A stretch of DNA of 9,276 bases, taken from the NCBI GenBank assembly GCA_034437795.1, contig DAOTTI010000003.1:1-9276 (forward strand). Direction: 5' to 3'. Shown one piece after another: positions 1 to 5,744 of this stretch. The notes below the pieces were generated by a model that was not told the origin of the DNA, searched no databases, and worked only from the letters and a program-made list of their open reading frames with translations. This DNA is from DAOTTI01 sp034437795 (GTDB taxonomy: Bacteria > Chloroflexota > UBA11872 > UBA12225). Made by a program: the position numbers and the translations under genes. Each line of letters starts with the position of its first letter. The stretch's first letter is position 1.

Positions 1-152
1 CCGCCCGCCAGGCGGCGCCGCGCCGCGGCCCGTCGCTGATGGACCTGGCCGCCGCCAACTACACCCACATCCGCGCGGACCTGCGGCGCATCGCCATCCT
101 GGCGGCGATCATGTTCGGTATTATCATCGCGCTCTCCTTCGTGCTCAAGTGA
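1..152 (+). CDS. C-terminal end of a membrane-anchored protein (partial)
   Basis: The reading frame is open from base 3 and ends at TGA 150-152, so only about 49 C-terminal residues are visible. The tail carries an N-Y-T-H-I-R-A-D-L-R-R-I motif, followed by a hydrophobic stretch of about 20 residues (AILAAIMFGIIIALSFVL) and a final Lys. This looks like a single C-terminal transmembrane helix with a basic flank on the side that would face the cytoplasm. The stop codon overlaps the GTG start of the next gene as GTGA, which is typical of translational coupling, so the two genes are probably co-transcribed. The family cannot be named from the tail alone. Short proteins ending in a similar Tyr/Arg-rich motif plus one helix occur in Chloroflexota as far as I recall, but that is memory, not a search result. 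The 5' end lies outside the window. Confidence 0.7.
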   Translation, partial: ARQAAPRRGPSLMDLAAANYTHIRADLRRIAILAAIMFGIIIALSFVLK

Positions 153-1762
153 CCTTCGACGTCGTCATCCACGGCGGGACTGTGCTCGACGGCACCGGCC
201 GCGCGGCCTTCGGTGCCGACGTGGCTATTCACGGGGATCGCATCGCCTACGTCGGGCCTCCCGACGCGCTTGCCGGCGCTGGCGTCCGCCTGCTCATCGA
301 CGCCACCGGCCGTTACGTTGCGCCCGGCTTCATCGACATCCACACCCATTCGGACCGCTCCATCCTGCTCAACCCGCGCATGGAGAGCAAGGTCCGCCAG
401 GGCGTGACCACCGAGGTGGGCGGCAACTGCGGCTCCGGCGTGGCCCCGGCGCGGCGGGCCGCCCAGGAGCAGGCACGGCGCGAGGCCGCACGGGATGGCC
501 ACCCCGGCTCCTGGCCTACCATGGCCGAGTACCTCGCCTACGTGCAGCGCCAGGGCATCGCCGGCAACTACGCCACGTGGGTGGGGCACGGCACCCTGCG
601 CGCCAGCGTCATCGGCTACGAGATGCGCCCGCCGTCCGACGACGAGCTCCGGGAGATGCAGGCGCTCCTGCGCGAGGCGCTCGAGGCGGGGGCCTTCGGC
701 CTCTCCACTGGCCTCATCTACGTCCCCAGCGGCTATGCCGGCACCGACGAGCTGGTCGCCCTGGCGGAGGTGGTGCGCGAGTACGGCGGCGTCTATGCCA
801 GCCACATCCGCAACGAAGGCTCCAGGCTGCTGGAGGCGGTCGACGAGGCCATCGAGATCGGCCGACGCGCCGGCGTGCCCGTCCAGATCGCTCACCACAA
901 GGCCTCCGGCAAGCCCAACTGGGGGCGCGTCAACGACAGCCTGGCCTCGATGGAGCGGGCCCGCGCTGCCGGCGTCGACGTGGCCTGCGACCAGTATCCG
1001 TACGTCGCCTCCAGCACCGGCTTGAGCTCCCTGCTGCCGAAGTGGGCGCTGGAAGGCGGGCGCCAGCGTCTGGTGGCGCGCCTCCATGATCCGGCCATCC
1101 GCCAGCGCATCCGCGACGAGATGATCGCCGATCGCCCCGACCTGGCCACCCTCGACGGCGCCTCTCACTGGCACCAGGTGCTCGTCGCCCGCTGCCGCGG
1201 CAACCGCGCCCTGGAAGGCAAGCGCCTGGGCCAGATCGCCATCGAGCAGGCCAGCGACCCCTTCGACCTCTGCTTCGACCTGCTCATCCAGGAAGATGGC
1301 TACGTCGGCTGCGTCTTCTTCTCGATGTGCGAGGAGGACGTGCAGACGGTGATGCGCTGGCGCTACACGATGATCGGCTCAGACGCCTCATCGGTCGCGC
1401 CGTACGGCACACTGGCGGAAGGGAAGCCCCACCCGCGCGCCTACGGGACCTTCGCGCGGGTGCTCGGGCGCTACGTCCGAGAGCTGGGGGTGCTCACCTG
1501 GGAGGAAGCGATCCACAAGATGACCGGCTTGCCGGCGGCGCGCCTGGGGCTGGCCGGCCGCGGCCGGATCGCCCCTGGCGCCTACGCCGATGTGGTGGTC
1601 TTCGATCCGGAAACCGTCCGCGACTGCGCCACGTTCCAGGAGCCCCACCAGTACGCCGCCGGCATCGAGCACGTCCTGGTCAACGGCGTCGCGGTCGTGA
1701 GCCACGGGGAGCATACCGGCGCGCTGCCGGGGCGTGTGCTGCGCCATCCCGATGCGGCGTGA
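149..1762 (+). CDS. N-acyl-D-amino-acid deacylase (D-aminoacylase), amidohydrolase superfamily
   Basis: A metal-dependent amidohydrolase of 537 residues that probably hydrolyses N-acyl-D-amino acids to a free D-amino acid and a carboxylate in the cytoplasm. The N-terminal beta domain begins with a typical V-I-H-G-G-T-V-L-D-G-T-G segment (residues 6-17). The metal and catalytic motifs of the family are all present: H-T-H-S-D at 65-69, G-G-N-C-G with Cys94, Y-A-S-H-I-R-N-E with His219, A-H-H-K-A-S-G around His249/His250, and G-S-D-A-S with Asp412. The H-P-R-A-Y-G-T-F motif at 428-435 and the G-x-I-x-x-G-x-x-A-D-x-x-x-F-D end (472-486) are also typical. It is longer than the Alcaligenes enzyme, with about 45 extra residues before the catalytic Asp, as in the long bacterial subgroup. 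The GTG start is supported by the 4-bp overlap with the upstream stop. Exact substrate is unknown; a related N-acyl-D-Glu or D-Asp deacylase or another amidohydrolase is possible. Confidence 0.9.
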   Translation: MTFDVVIHGGTVLDGTGRAAFGADVAIHGDRIAYVGPPDALAGAGVRLLIDATGRYVAPGFIDIHTHSDRSILLNPRMESKVRQGVTTEVGGNCGSGVAPARRAAQEQARREAARDGHPGSWPTMAEYLAYVQRQGIAGNYATWVGHGTLRASVIGYEMRPPSDDELREMQALLREALEAGAFGLSTGLIYVPSGYAGTDELVALAEVVREYGGVYASHIRNEGSRLLEAVDEAIEIGRRAGVPVQIAHHKASGKPNWGRVNDSLASMERARAAGVDVACDQYPYVASSTGLSSLLPKWALEGGRQRLVARLHDPAIRQRIRDEMIADRPDLATLDGASHWHQVLVARCRGNRALEGKRLGQIAIEQASDPFDLCFDLLIQEDGYVGCVFFSMCEEDVQTVMRWRYTMIGSDASSVAPYGTLAEGKPHPRAYGTFARVLGRYVRELGVLTWEEAIHKMTGLPAARLGLAGRGRIAPGAYADVVVFDPETVRDCATFQEPHQYAAGIEHVLVNGVAVVSHGEHTGALPGRVLRHPDAA

Positions 1763-1778
1763 GGCGGAGTGCCTGGCC

Positions 1779-2762
1779 ATGCGCGTCCTGATCACCGGCT
1801 CCAGCGGCCAGATCGGCACCAATCTCGGCCTGCGCCTGCTGGCGGACGGCCACGCGGTAGTGGGCATCGACGTGCGCCCCAATCCGTGGACGGACGCCAT
1901 TCCCACTAGCCTGCTTGACCTGTCCCAGGTGCAGTCGGTGGGGCGCGGGCGCCTGGGCGCCGCGGAGGTAGGCCGCGTCGACGCCGTCGTCCACCTAGCG
2001 GCGCACGCCAAGGTCCACGCCCTAGTGGAGCGCCCGCTGGGGGCCCTGGAGAACCACGTCATGGTGACCAACGCCCTGGAGTTCGCGCGGGCCAATGGCG
2101 TGCCGGTCCTCCTGGCCAGCTCGCGCGAGGTATACGGCAACGGGGTGCCCCGTGGCGTCCCCGTCCCCGAGTGCGCCGCCGACTTCCGCAACGCCCCCAG
2201 CCCCTACGCCGCGATGAAGCTGGCCAGTGAGGCGCTCGGCGCCGCCTACTGGCGCTGCTACGAGCTGCCCTTCGCCGTCATCCGCTATAGCAACGTCTAC
2301 GGCCGGTACGACAATGACCTCAGCCGGCTGGAGCGCGCCATCTGGATCTTCCGGCGCGCGATCGACCAGGGCCGCCCCGTCACCGTCTACGGCGCGGAGA
2401 AGACGCTGGACTTTACCTACGTCGACGACGCGGTCGACGGCACGGTGCGCTGCCTGCAACGCCTGGTGGCGCGCGATCCGGCCGTGGTCGGTGAGGCCTT
2501 TAACCTCGCCTGCGGTGAAGGGCGCCGGCTGGTAGACGTCGTCCACCTCATCGCCGAGACGCTTGGCAAGCCGGTGGACCTGCGCCTCGAGGCGCCCCGC
2601 CCCGGCGAGGTAACGTGGTATGTCGCCGACATCTCCAAAGCCCGGCGCGTCCTCAGCTTTGCCCCCAGGGTGCCGGTGCCGGACGGCATCCGCAAGGCGA
2701 TGGCCTGGGCCCAGGAGCACGACGCGCAGCGCGCCATCGCGCCCCACGCCGCGGCCGGCTAA
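1779..2762 (+). CDS. NAD-dependent epimerase/dehydratase (extended SDR family)
   Basis: A 327-residue extended short-chain dehydrogenase/reductase of the sugar-nucleotide epimerase/dehydratase type. The N-terminal Rossmann motif is G-S-S-G-Q-I-G (7-13). An acidic residue (Asp31, in G-I-D-V-R) after beta-2 is consistent with NAD rather than NADP. V-V-H-L-A-A-H at 70-76, the S-S-R-E-V-Y-G strand at 114-120, and the catalytic Y-x-x-x-K (Tyr143, Lys147, in S-P-Y-A-A-M-K) follow. R-Y-S-N-V-Y-G-R at 169-176, D-F-T-Y-V-D-D at 211-217 and R-P-G-E-V at 274-278 match UDP-glucose 4-epimerase-like and dTDP-glucose-dehydratase-like enzymes. The start at ATG 1779 is preferred because GAGGCGGAG (1761-1769) sits 9 bases before it and Met leads directly into the Rossmann strand; an ATG at 1734 in the same frame would add 15 non-conserved residues overlapping the deacylase gene. 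It follows the deacylase by 16 bp, so one operon is likely. The exact nucleotide-sugar substrate cannot be read from sequence. Confidence 0.9.
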   Translation: MRVLITGSSGQIGTNLGLRLLADGHAVVGIDVRPNPWTDAIPTSLLDLSQVQSVGRGRLGAAEVGRVDAVVHLAAHAKVHALVERPLGALENHVMVTNALEFARANGVPVLLASSREVYGNGVPRGVPVPECAADFRNAPSPYAAMKLASEALGAAYWRCYELPFAVIRYSNVYGRYDNDLSRLERAIWIFRRAIDQGRPVTVYGAEKTLDFTYVDDAVDGTVRCLQRLVARDPAVVGEAFNLACGEGRRLVDVVHLIAETLGKPVDLRLEAPRPGEVTWYVADISKARRVLSFAPRVPVPDGIRKAMAWAQEHDAQRAIAPHAAAG

Positions 2763-2803
2763 CCTGCATTCTTCACCGCCAGAAAGAAATCCCCTGCCCC
2801 TCT

Positions 2804-2869
2804 GGGAAAGGGCTAGGGTGAGGGCTCCTGACAGCCCGTCTCCCATAGGGAAGGGGCTAGGGTGAGGGC
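2804..2869 (+). repeat. two direct copies of the dispersed G-rich intergenic repeat
   Basis: Two 22-bp copies, 2804-2825 and 2848-2869, differ at one position and share the core GGGCTAGGGTGAGGGC. They repeat with a 44-bp period just after the epimerase gene. Both are degenerate versions of an element with a CCCTCTCCC / GGGAGAGGG stem followed by GGTGAGGG, seen again at 4750-4782 and 5668-5707 and, inverted, at 7343-7457. Such elements are common in intergenic DNA of GC-rich bacteria. Whether they act as a terminator here is uncertain, because the stems in these two copies are poor (TCCC-ATA-GGGA in the second). Confidence 0.75.
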
Positions 2870-2884
2870 CCCGCTGATCAAGCA

Positions 2885-2900
2885 GCCCGCGTCCGCGGGC
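2885..2900. other. short GC hairpin in the gap before the dipeptide epimerase
   Basis: GCCCGC, a four-base GTCC loop, then GCGGGC makes a perfect 6-bp stem (or a 7-bp inverted repeat with a 2-base centre). There is no T-run after it on either strand, so it is not a classical intrinsic terminator. It lies about 120 bp after the epimerase stop. Nothing else coding-like was seen between 2763 and 3012 apart from the repeats and this hairpin, and no convincing promoter was found there. Confidence 0.4.
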
Positions 2901-3012
2901 GTGGCACAGTGATAGCCGGACCGCTTCCGCGGCCGGTAACCGCGCCCCAAGCCTGACGATCCCCCCACCGCCACAGACCCCCGCGAGAACGACCAAGGCA
3001 CCTGAAGTAGAG

Positions 3013-4083
3013 ATGATGCGCCTCCACTACCAGCCCCTGGACCTGCCCCTCAAGACCCCCTGGACGATCTCCCGCGGCACGCGCCGCGTGGCGGAGAACG
3101 TGCTGGTGCGCCTGCGCTGGCAGGCGCCCGACGGCCGCGAGCTGGAAGGGCTGGGCGAGGCGGCGCCCTACGCCTATTACGGCGAGCTACGCGGAACGGT
3201 CGAGGCCTGCCTCGACGCCTTCGCGCCCCTCTTGGGCGACGACCCCTTCGCGCTGGATGCCATCCTGGACCGCCTGGAGGCACGGGTCCGCCACAATCCG
3301 GCCGCCAAAGCAGCCGTGGATATCGCCCTGCACGACCTGATCGGCAAGGCGCTCGGGCGGCCCCTGTGGCAGCTCTGGGGCCTGGACCCCACCAGAGGGC
3401 CACTCACCAGCTACTCCATCGGCCTCGATGAGCCGGCGGCCATGGCGCAGAAGGCACGCGAGGCGGCCACTTTTCCCATCTTAAAGATCAAGCTGGGGAC
3501 CCCGCGGGATCTGGAGATCGTCCGCGCCGTGCGTGAGGCCGTACCCGCGGCGCGCCTCGTGGTGGACGCCAACACCGCCTGGACGCCAAAGCAGGCGGTG
3601 CAGATCATCCGCCAGCTTGAGCCCCTCGGCATCGAGTTCGTCGAGCAACCCGTCGCCGGCCGCGACCTGGACGGGCTGCGCTACGTCCGCGAGCGCGTCG
3701 CCGTGCCCCTCATCGCCGACGAGAGCTGCGCCACGGAGGAAGACGTGCCGGCGCTGGTGGGATGCGTGGACGGCATCAACGTCAAGCTGATGAAATGCGG
3801 CGGACTGCGACGCGCCCGGCGCATGATCGAGGTCGCGCGCGCCCACCACCTCCGTGTGATGTGCGGCTGCCTGATCGAAAGCTCGCTCGCCATCACCGCC
3901 GCCAGCCACCTGCTGCCGCTCCTGGATTACGCGGACCTGGATGGCCATCTGCTCCTGGCCAGCGATCCGTTCCAGGGTGTGCGCTGCGACGCCGGCCGCC
4001 TGATCCTGCCGGACGGTCCTGGTCTGGGCGTGACCGAGAGCCTCTCTACTTCTTCCCCAGGTCGTCCAGGTTCAACTGATTGA
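3013..4083 (+). CDS. Dipeptide epimerase (L-Ala-D/L-Glu epimerase type), enolase superfamily
   Basis: A 356-residue enolase-superfamily protein of the muconate-lactonizing subgroup, most like L-Ala-D/L-Glu epimerases, which invert the second residue of murein-derived dipeptides in the cytoplasm. The N-terminal capping domain (about 1-125) is followed by the barrel. Visible catalytic residues are the K-x-K motif (Lys158, Lys160, in I-L-K-I-K-L-G), the metal ligands Asp185 (V-V-D-A-N), Glu211 (E-F-V-E-Q-P) and Asp236 (A-D-E-S), and the opposite general base Lys258 (N-V-K-L-M-K-C-G-G). An Asp-x-Asp pair (308 and 310, in A-D-L-D-G-H) matches the pair that holds the dipeptide amino group in this family, which favours a dipeptide over a muconate or succinylbenzoate substrate. 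Start: two consecutive ATGs at 3013 and 3016, with only a weak purine stretch before them. The last ~14 residues after G-L-G-V are a non-conserved tail reading into the convergent gene. Second-residue specificity is not determinable here. Confidence 0.9.
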   Translation: MMRLHYQPLDLPLKTPWTISRGTRRVAENVLVRLRWQAPDGRELEGLGEAAPYAYYGELRGTVEACLDAFAPLLGDDPFALDAILDRLEARVRHNPAAKAAVDIALHDLIGKALGRPLWQLWGLDPTRGPLTSYSIGLDEPAAMAQKAREAATFPILKIKLGTPRDLEIVRAVREAVPAARLVVDANTAWTPKQAVQIIRQLEPLGIEFVEQPVAGRDLDGLRYVRERVAVPLIADESCATEEDVPALVGCVDGINVKLMKCGGLRRARRMIEVARAHHLRVMCGCLIESSLAITAASHLLPLLDYADLDGHLLLASDPFQGVRCDAGRLILPDGPGLGVTESLSTSSPGRPGSTD

Positions 4084-4561
4084 TGAAGTCGCGGAAGGCG
4101 CCCAGCTGCTCCTCGTCGATCTTCTCTTCCTTCTCCTTCTTCCCCTCGCCGGCCTCGCCCTCCGGCTCCAGGGCGTTCCGCTCCAGCACCGATTCGTCTA
4201 CGTAGATCGGCACGTTCATGCGCACGGCCAGGGCGATCGCGTCCGACGGCCGCGAGTCCACCTCCACGTGCCGGCCATCGACGTCCATCACGATCCGGGC
4301 GTAGAAGGTCTCACCGGAGAGGTCGTTGACGATGACGTGCGTCACCCGCCCGCCCAGGGTCGTGATCATGTTGCACAGCAGGTCATGCGTCAGCGGGCGG
4401 GGCACCTCGTGGTTCTGCAGCTTGATGGCGATGGCGTCCGCCTCGGGGATACCAATGACGATCGGCAGGTACCGTTCCCGCTTGACCTCCTTGAGCATCA
4501 CCACCCGGTGCGGGTAGAGGAGATTCATGCGAATGCTTTCGACGACCATCTCGACCGGCAT
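4046..4561 (-). CDS. Bifunctional nuclease family protein (DUF151/BFN)
   Basis: A 171-residue protein with a DUF151 domain at about 3-126. Family hallmarks are L-P-I-V-I-G-I-P-E-A-D-A-I (32-44), R-P-L-T-H-D-L-L (55-62) and D-S-R-P-S-D-A-I-A-L-A-V-R (102-114). A Lys/Glu-rich linker (about 132-151) then leads to a short C-terminal segment F-R-D-F-I-N-Q-L-N-L-D-D-L, a common tail in bacterial members. Plant and some bacterial homologues have been reported to show nuclease activity; in most bacteria the role is unproven. Start: the frame extends to an ATG at 4597, but ATG 4561 is chosen because GAGGGA lies 8 bases before it and because a promoter -10 box covers the upstream ATG. It converges on the dipeptide epimerase with a 38-bp coding overlap. 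Its transcription is therefore opposite to both neighbours' operons and likely monocistronic. Confidence 0.9.
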   Translation of the reverse strand: MPVEMVVESIRMNLLYPHRVVMLKEVKRERYLPIVIGIPEADAIAIKLQNHEVPRPLTHDLLCNMITTLGGRVTHVIVNDLSGETFYARIVMDVDGRHVEVDSRPSDAIALAVRMNVPIYVDESVLERNALEPEGEAGEGKKEKEEKIDEEQLGAFRDFINQLNLDDLGKK

Positions 4562-4596
4562 GGCTCGAATCCCTCGCTGTGTAGAAGCCCCACGCA

Positions 4597-4626
4597 ATTC
4601 TAGGGGTAGCCCGCACCAAAGCGCAA
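4597..4626 (-). promoter_or_regulatory. sigma70-like promoter for the DUF151 gene
   Basis: On the minus strand, TTGCGC (4621-4626) and TAGAAT (4597-4602) are separated by 18 bp. The -10 matches consensus at 5 of 6 positions and the -35 at 4 of 6. The predicted transcript would start near 4590 and carry a leader of about 29 bases before ATG 4561. The position rules out the longer reading frame start at 4597. The assignment is by consensus match only. Confidence 0.6.
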
Positions 4627-4636
4627 CGGCTCGGCC

Positions 4637-4660
4637 CGTAACGCCTAGCGTAACGCCCAG
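4637..4660. repeat. tandem 12-mer directly upstream of the DUF151 promoter
   Basis: CGTAACGCCTAG (4637-4648) is followed with no gap by CGTAACGCCCAG (4649-4660), 11 of 12 identical. A weaker third version, CGCAACGGCTCG (4622-4633, 9 of 12), overlaps the predicted -35 box. The arrangement resembles a stacked set of regulator sites, but short tandem duplications also arise by slippage. Confidence 0.55.
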
Positions 4661-4749
4661 CCTGGCTCATCCACGGGCCAGCGACAGGTCCTCTCCCCGT
4701 GGAACAGAGCCAGGGGCTCGTCGCGCACGGCAGCGCATGACGGGTCGCC

Positions 4750-4782
4750 CCTCTCCCACCGGGAGAGGTCCAGGGTGAGGGC
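4750..4782 (+). repeat. dispersed G-rich repeat, copy with intact stem
   Basis: CCTCTCCC (4750-4757) and GGGAGAGG (4761-4768) form a perfect 8-bp stem with a 3-base loop, followed by TCCAGGGTGAGGGC. This is the same element as at 2804-2869 and 5668-5707, in the same orientation. It lies upstream of the DUF151 gene and downstream of the small minus-strand gene, in the only gap where both flanking genes are on the minus strand. Confidence 0.7.
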
Positions 4783-4892
4783 TCCACCTGGGAGAGAGCC
4801 ATGGCGCTTCGGAGCGGCGCCGCGGGACCACCCGTCTCCTCTCCCTATGGTCGTCCCCCTACGGCACAGCCCCCCTGGGGCGAGGGGCCCGC

Positions 4893-4927
4893 CACTCGCT
4901 ACTCGTCACTCGCCACTCTTTACTCTT
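4893..4927. repeat. degenerate heptanucleotide tandem repeat (five units)
   Basis: Five contiguous 7-base units: CACTCGC, TACTCGT, CACTCGC, CACTCTT, TACTCTT (consensus YACTCKY). A detached CACTCGT follows at 4931-4937. The variation is confined to positions 1, 6 and 7. Similar variable heptamers are known as short tandem repeats in cyanobacterial genomes and occur in other bacteria. No direct role can be read from it. A different 7-base pair, CGCCTTT twice, occurs at 7505-7518. Confidence 0.75.
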
Positions 4928-5007
4928 CCCCACTCGTCCCACCTCCGGCAGGAACTTTGGGCCAGGGTCACGGCTCCGTCAGCGAGGAACGACAGTCGGG
5001 GACGCTC

Positions 5008-5265
5008 CTACCCTGTCTCGCTGCCCTCATGCAGCCGCCCGTGCGCCACCAGCCACCGCGCGAACATGGCCCGCCGATCGTGCTCGAAGCCGTCCATCGC
5101 CGGGTCGGTGCGCCGCACCGCGGTGCGCAGGCGCAGCAGGCGGTAGACCGCCGCGTTGGTCACCCCCGCCCGCCAGAGCTGGAACACCAGCGGCCAATCC
5201 GCATCCCCCAGGGTGGCATCCAGCTCCTCGGTCTCCCCTACGTCCAATCTCGGATCCCTGTCCAT
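5008..5265 (-). CDS. small protein of unknown function, 85 residues
   Basis: I do not recognise a named family. The frame starts at ATG 5265 with a strong GGGGAGAA ribosome binding site (GGAG six bases before the ATG) and ends at TAG 5008-5010. Codons are strongly G/C-ending, as in the neighbouring genes. The first ~20 residues are acidic (D/E-rich). The middle is amphipathic and Trp/Arg-rich, with D-W-P-L-V-F-Q-L-W-R-A-G-V-T-N-A-A-V-Y-R-L-L-R-L-R (23-47), followed by A-M-D-G-F-E-H-D-R-R-A and F-A-R-W-L-V-A-H-G-R-L (69-79). It has no signal peptide and no transmembrane segment, so a cytoplasmic helical protein is likely. The patterned Trp/Arg/Leu content is not random and suggests a conserved family. 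It stands alone on the minus strand in a repeat-rich region, more than 400 bp from the next gene. Confidence 0.72.
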   Translation of the reverse strand: MDRDPRLDVGETEELDATLGDADWPLVFQLWRAGVTNAAVYRLLRLRTAVRRTDPAMDGFEHDRRAMFARWLVAHGRLHEGSETG

Positions 5266-5281
5266 TGTGTTCTCCCCGCGT

Positions 5282-5317
5282 GGCCGTCGTGGCGGTCGTG
5301 GCCTTCATAGCCGTCCT
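5282..5317. repeat. imperfect 9-bp tandem repeat upstream of the small gene
   Basis: Four consecutive 9-base units: GGCCGTCGT (5282-5290), GGCGGTCGT (5291-5299), GGCCTTCAT (5300-5308), AGCCGTCCT (5309-5317). On the minus strand this reads as purine-rich GACGGCC-type triplets. It lies 17 bases upstream of the small gene's ATG, inside its probable 5' leader. Its function is unknown; it could be slippage-derived. Confidence 0.5.
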
Positions 5318-5495
5318 GGCTCCAGCGCCACCTGTGCCTCGCCCGTCCTGTCCGGATCATCGGCAGGAAGGGCGGCGGACCTGAGCCGGTAGCACACTTG
5401 GGGGAGCGGACGCCGTATCCTGACTGACCTCGCATCACGGCCCCATCTGCGCCAAGGCGCGCAACCGGCCCCGATGGCGCCAAACCCTAGCTGCC

Positions 5496-5582
5496 TCCCC
5501 TCTCCGCGTCGGAGTAGGCTCAGTGGGCCAGCCGCGGGTAATGTCCTCCCCCATGGCCATCGTTCCCCTCTCCGTGTCGGAG
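5496..5582 (+). repeat. duplicated 19-bp hairpin unit
   Basis: TCCCCTCTCCGCGTCGGAG (5496-5514) recurs at 5564-5582 with a single C-to-T change (TCCGTGTCGGAG). Each contains a CTCCG / CGGAG stem with a three-base loop; the variation falls in the loop, so the stem is preserved. The period is 68 bp. Confidence 0.65.
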
Positions 5583-5636
5583 CGGGGGCGGCGGGGCCAA
5601 GCCGCCCGGTGGGGCCGGGTGGTGCAGGGGTGCGGC

Positions 5637-5744
5637 GCGGCCCCGGCCGAAGGGGGTGAGGTCTGCTCCCCTCTCCCGCGTGCGGGAGAGGGGCCGGGGG
5701 TGAGGGCTGCCTCCCCCGTGCGGCCCCGGCCGAAGGTGGTGAGG
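5637..5744 (+). repeat. 25-bp direct repeats flanking a perfect stem-loop
   Basis: A 25-base sequence beginning GCGGCCCCGGCCGAAGG and ending GGTGAGG occurs at 5637-5661 and 5720-5744 with one mismatch. Between them, CCCCTCTCCCGC (5668-5679) and GCGGGAGAGGGG (5682-5693) form a perfect 12-bp inverted repeat, followed by CCGGGGGTGAGGGC (to 5707). This is the best-preserved copy of the dispersed element. It ends ten bases before the promoter of the methanethiol oxidase homologue. Confidence 0.75.

Larger units (their letters stand above)
4627..5007. other. gene-free gap holding only repeats
   Basis: Between the DUF151 promoter and the stop of the small minus-strand gene I see the tandem 12-mer, one dispersed stem-loop repeat, the heptamer run, and degenerate CCTCTCC / GGGGCGAGGGGCCC stretches around 4835-4890 that look like decayed copies of the same repeat. 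The long plus-strand frame crossing 4801-5310 has proline-rich, low-complexity content and is antisense to a better gene, so no coding region is called. Confidence 0.6.

Noticed and set aside
59..1174. Long 371-codon minus-strand open frame across the deacylase gene
   Set aside because: It is antisense to a gene with complete amidohydrolase motifs. Its Gly/Ala/Val/His-rich content is what the opposite strand of GC-rich coding DNA gives.
1734..1778. Upstream ATG for the NAD-dependent epimerase
   Set aside because: Would add 15 unconserved residues overlapping the deacylase end; ATG 1779 has the ribosome binding site and begins exactly at the Rossmann strand.
2804..2869. Intrinsic terminator after the epimerase gene
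   Set aside because: The stems in these two repeat copies are short and mismatched and no T-run follows.
2022..2996. 324-codon minus-strand open frame over the NAD-dependent epimerase
   Set aside because: It opposes a clear SDR gene and reads through the intergenic repeats, giving low-complexity protein.
4562..4597. Upstream ATG for the DUF151 protein
   Set aside because: It overlaps the predicted -10 box, and the start at 4561 has its own GAGGGA site.
4893..4937. Heptamer run as a possible CRISPR or phage attachment site
   Set aside because: Units are 7 bases with no spacers, and there are no cas or integrase genes in the window.
4801..5310. 169-codon plus-strand frame over the repeat gap and the small gene
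   Set aside because: Proline-rich, crosses the heptamer repeat, no ribosome binding site, and opposite to a minus-strand gene with a better start and better sequence pattern.
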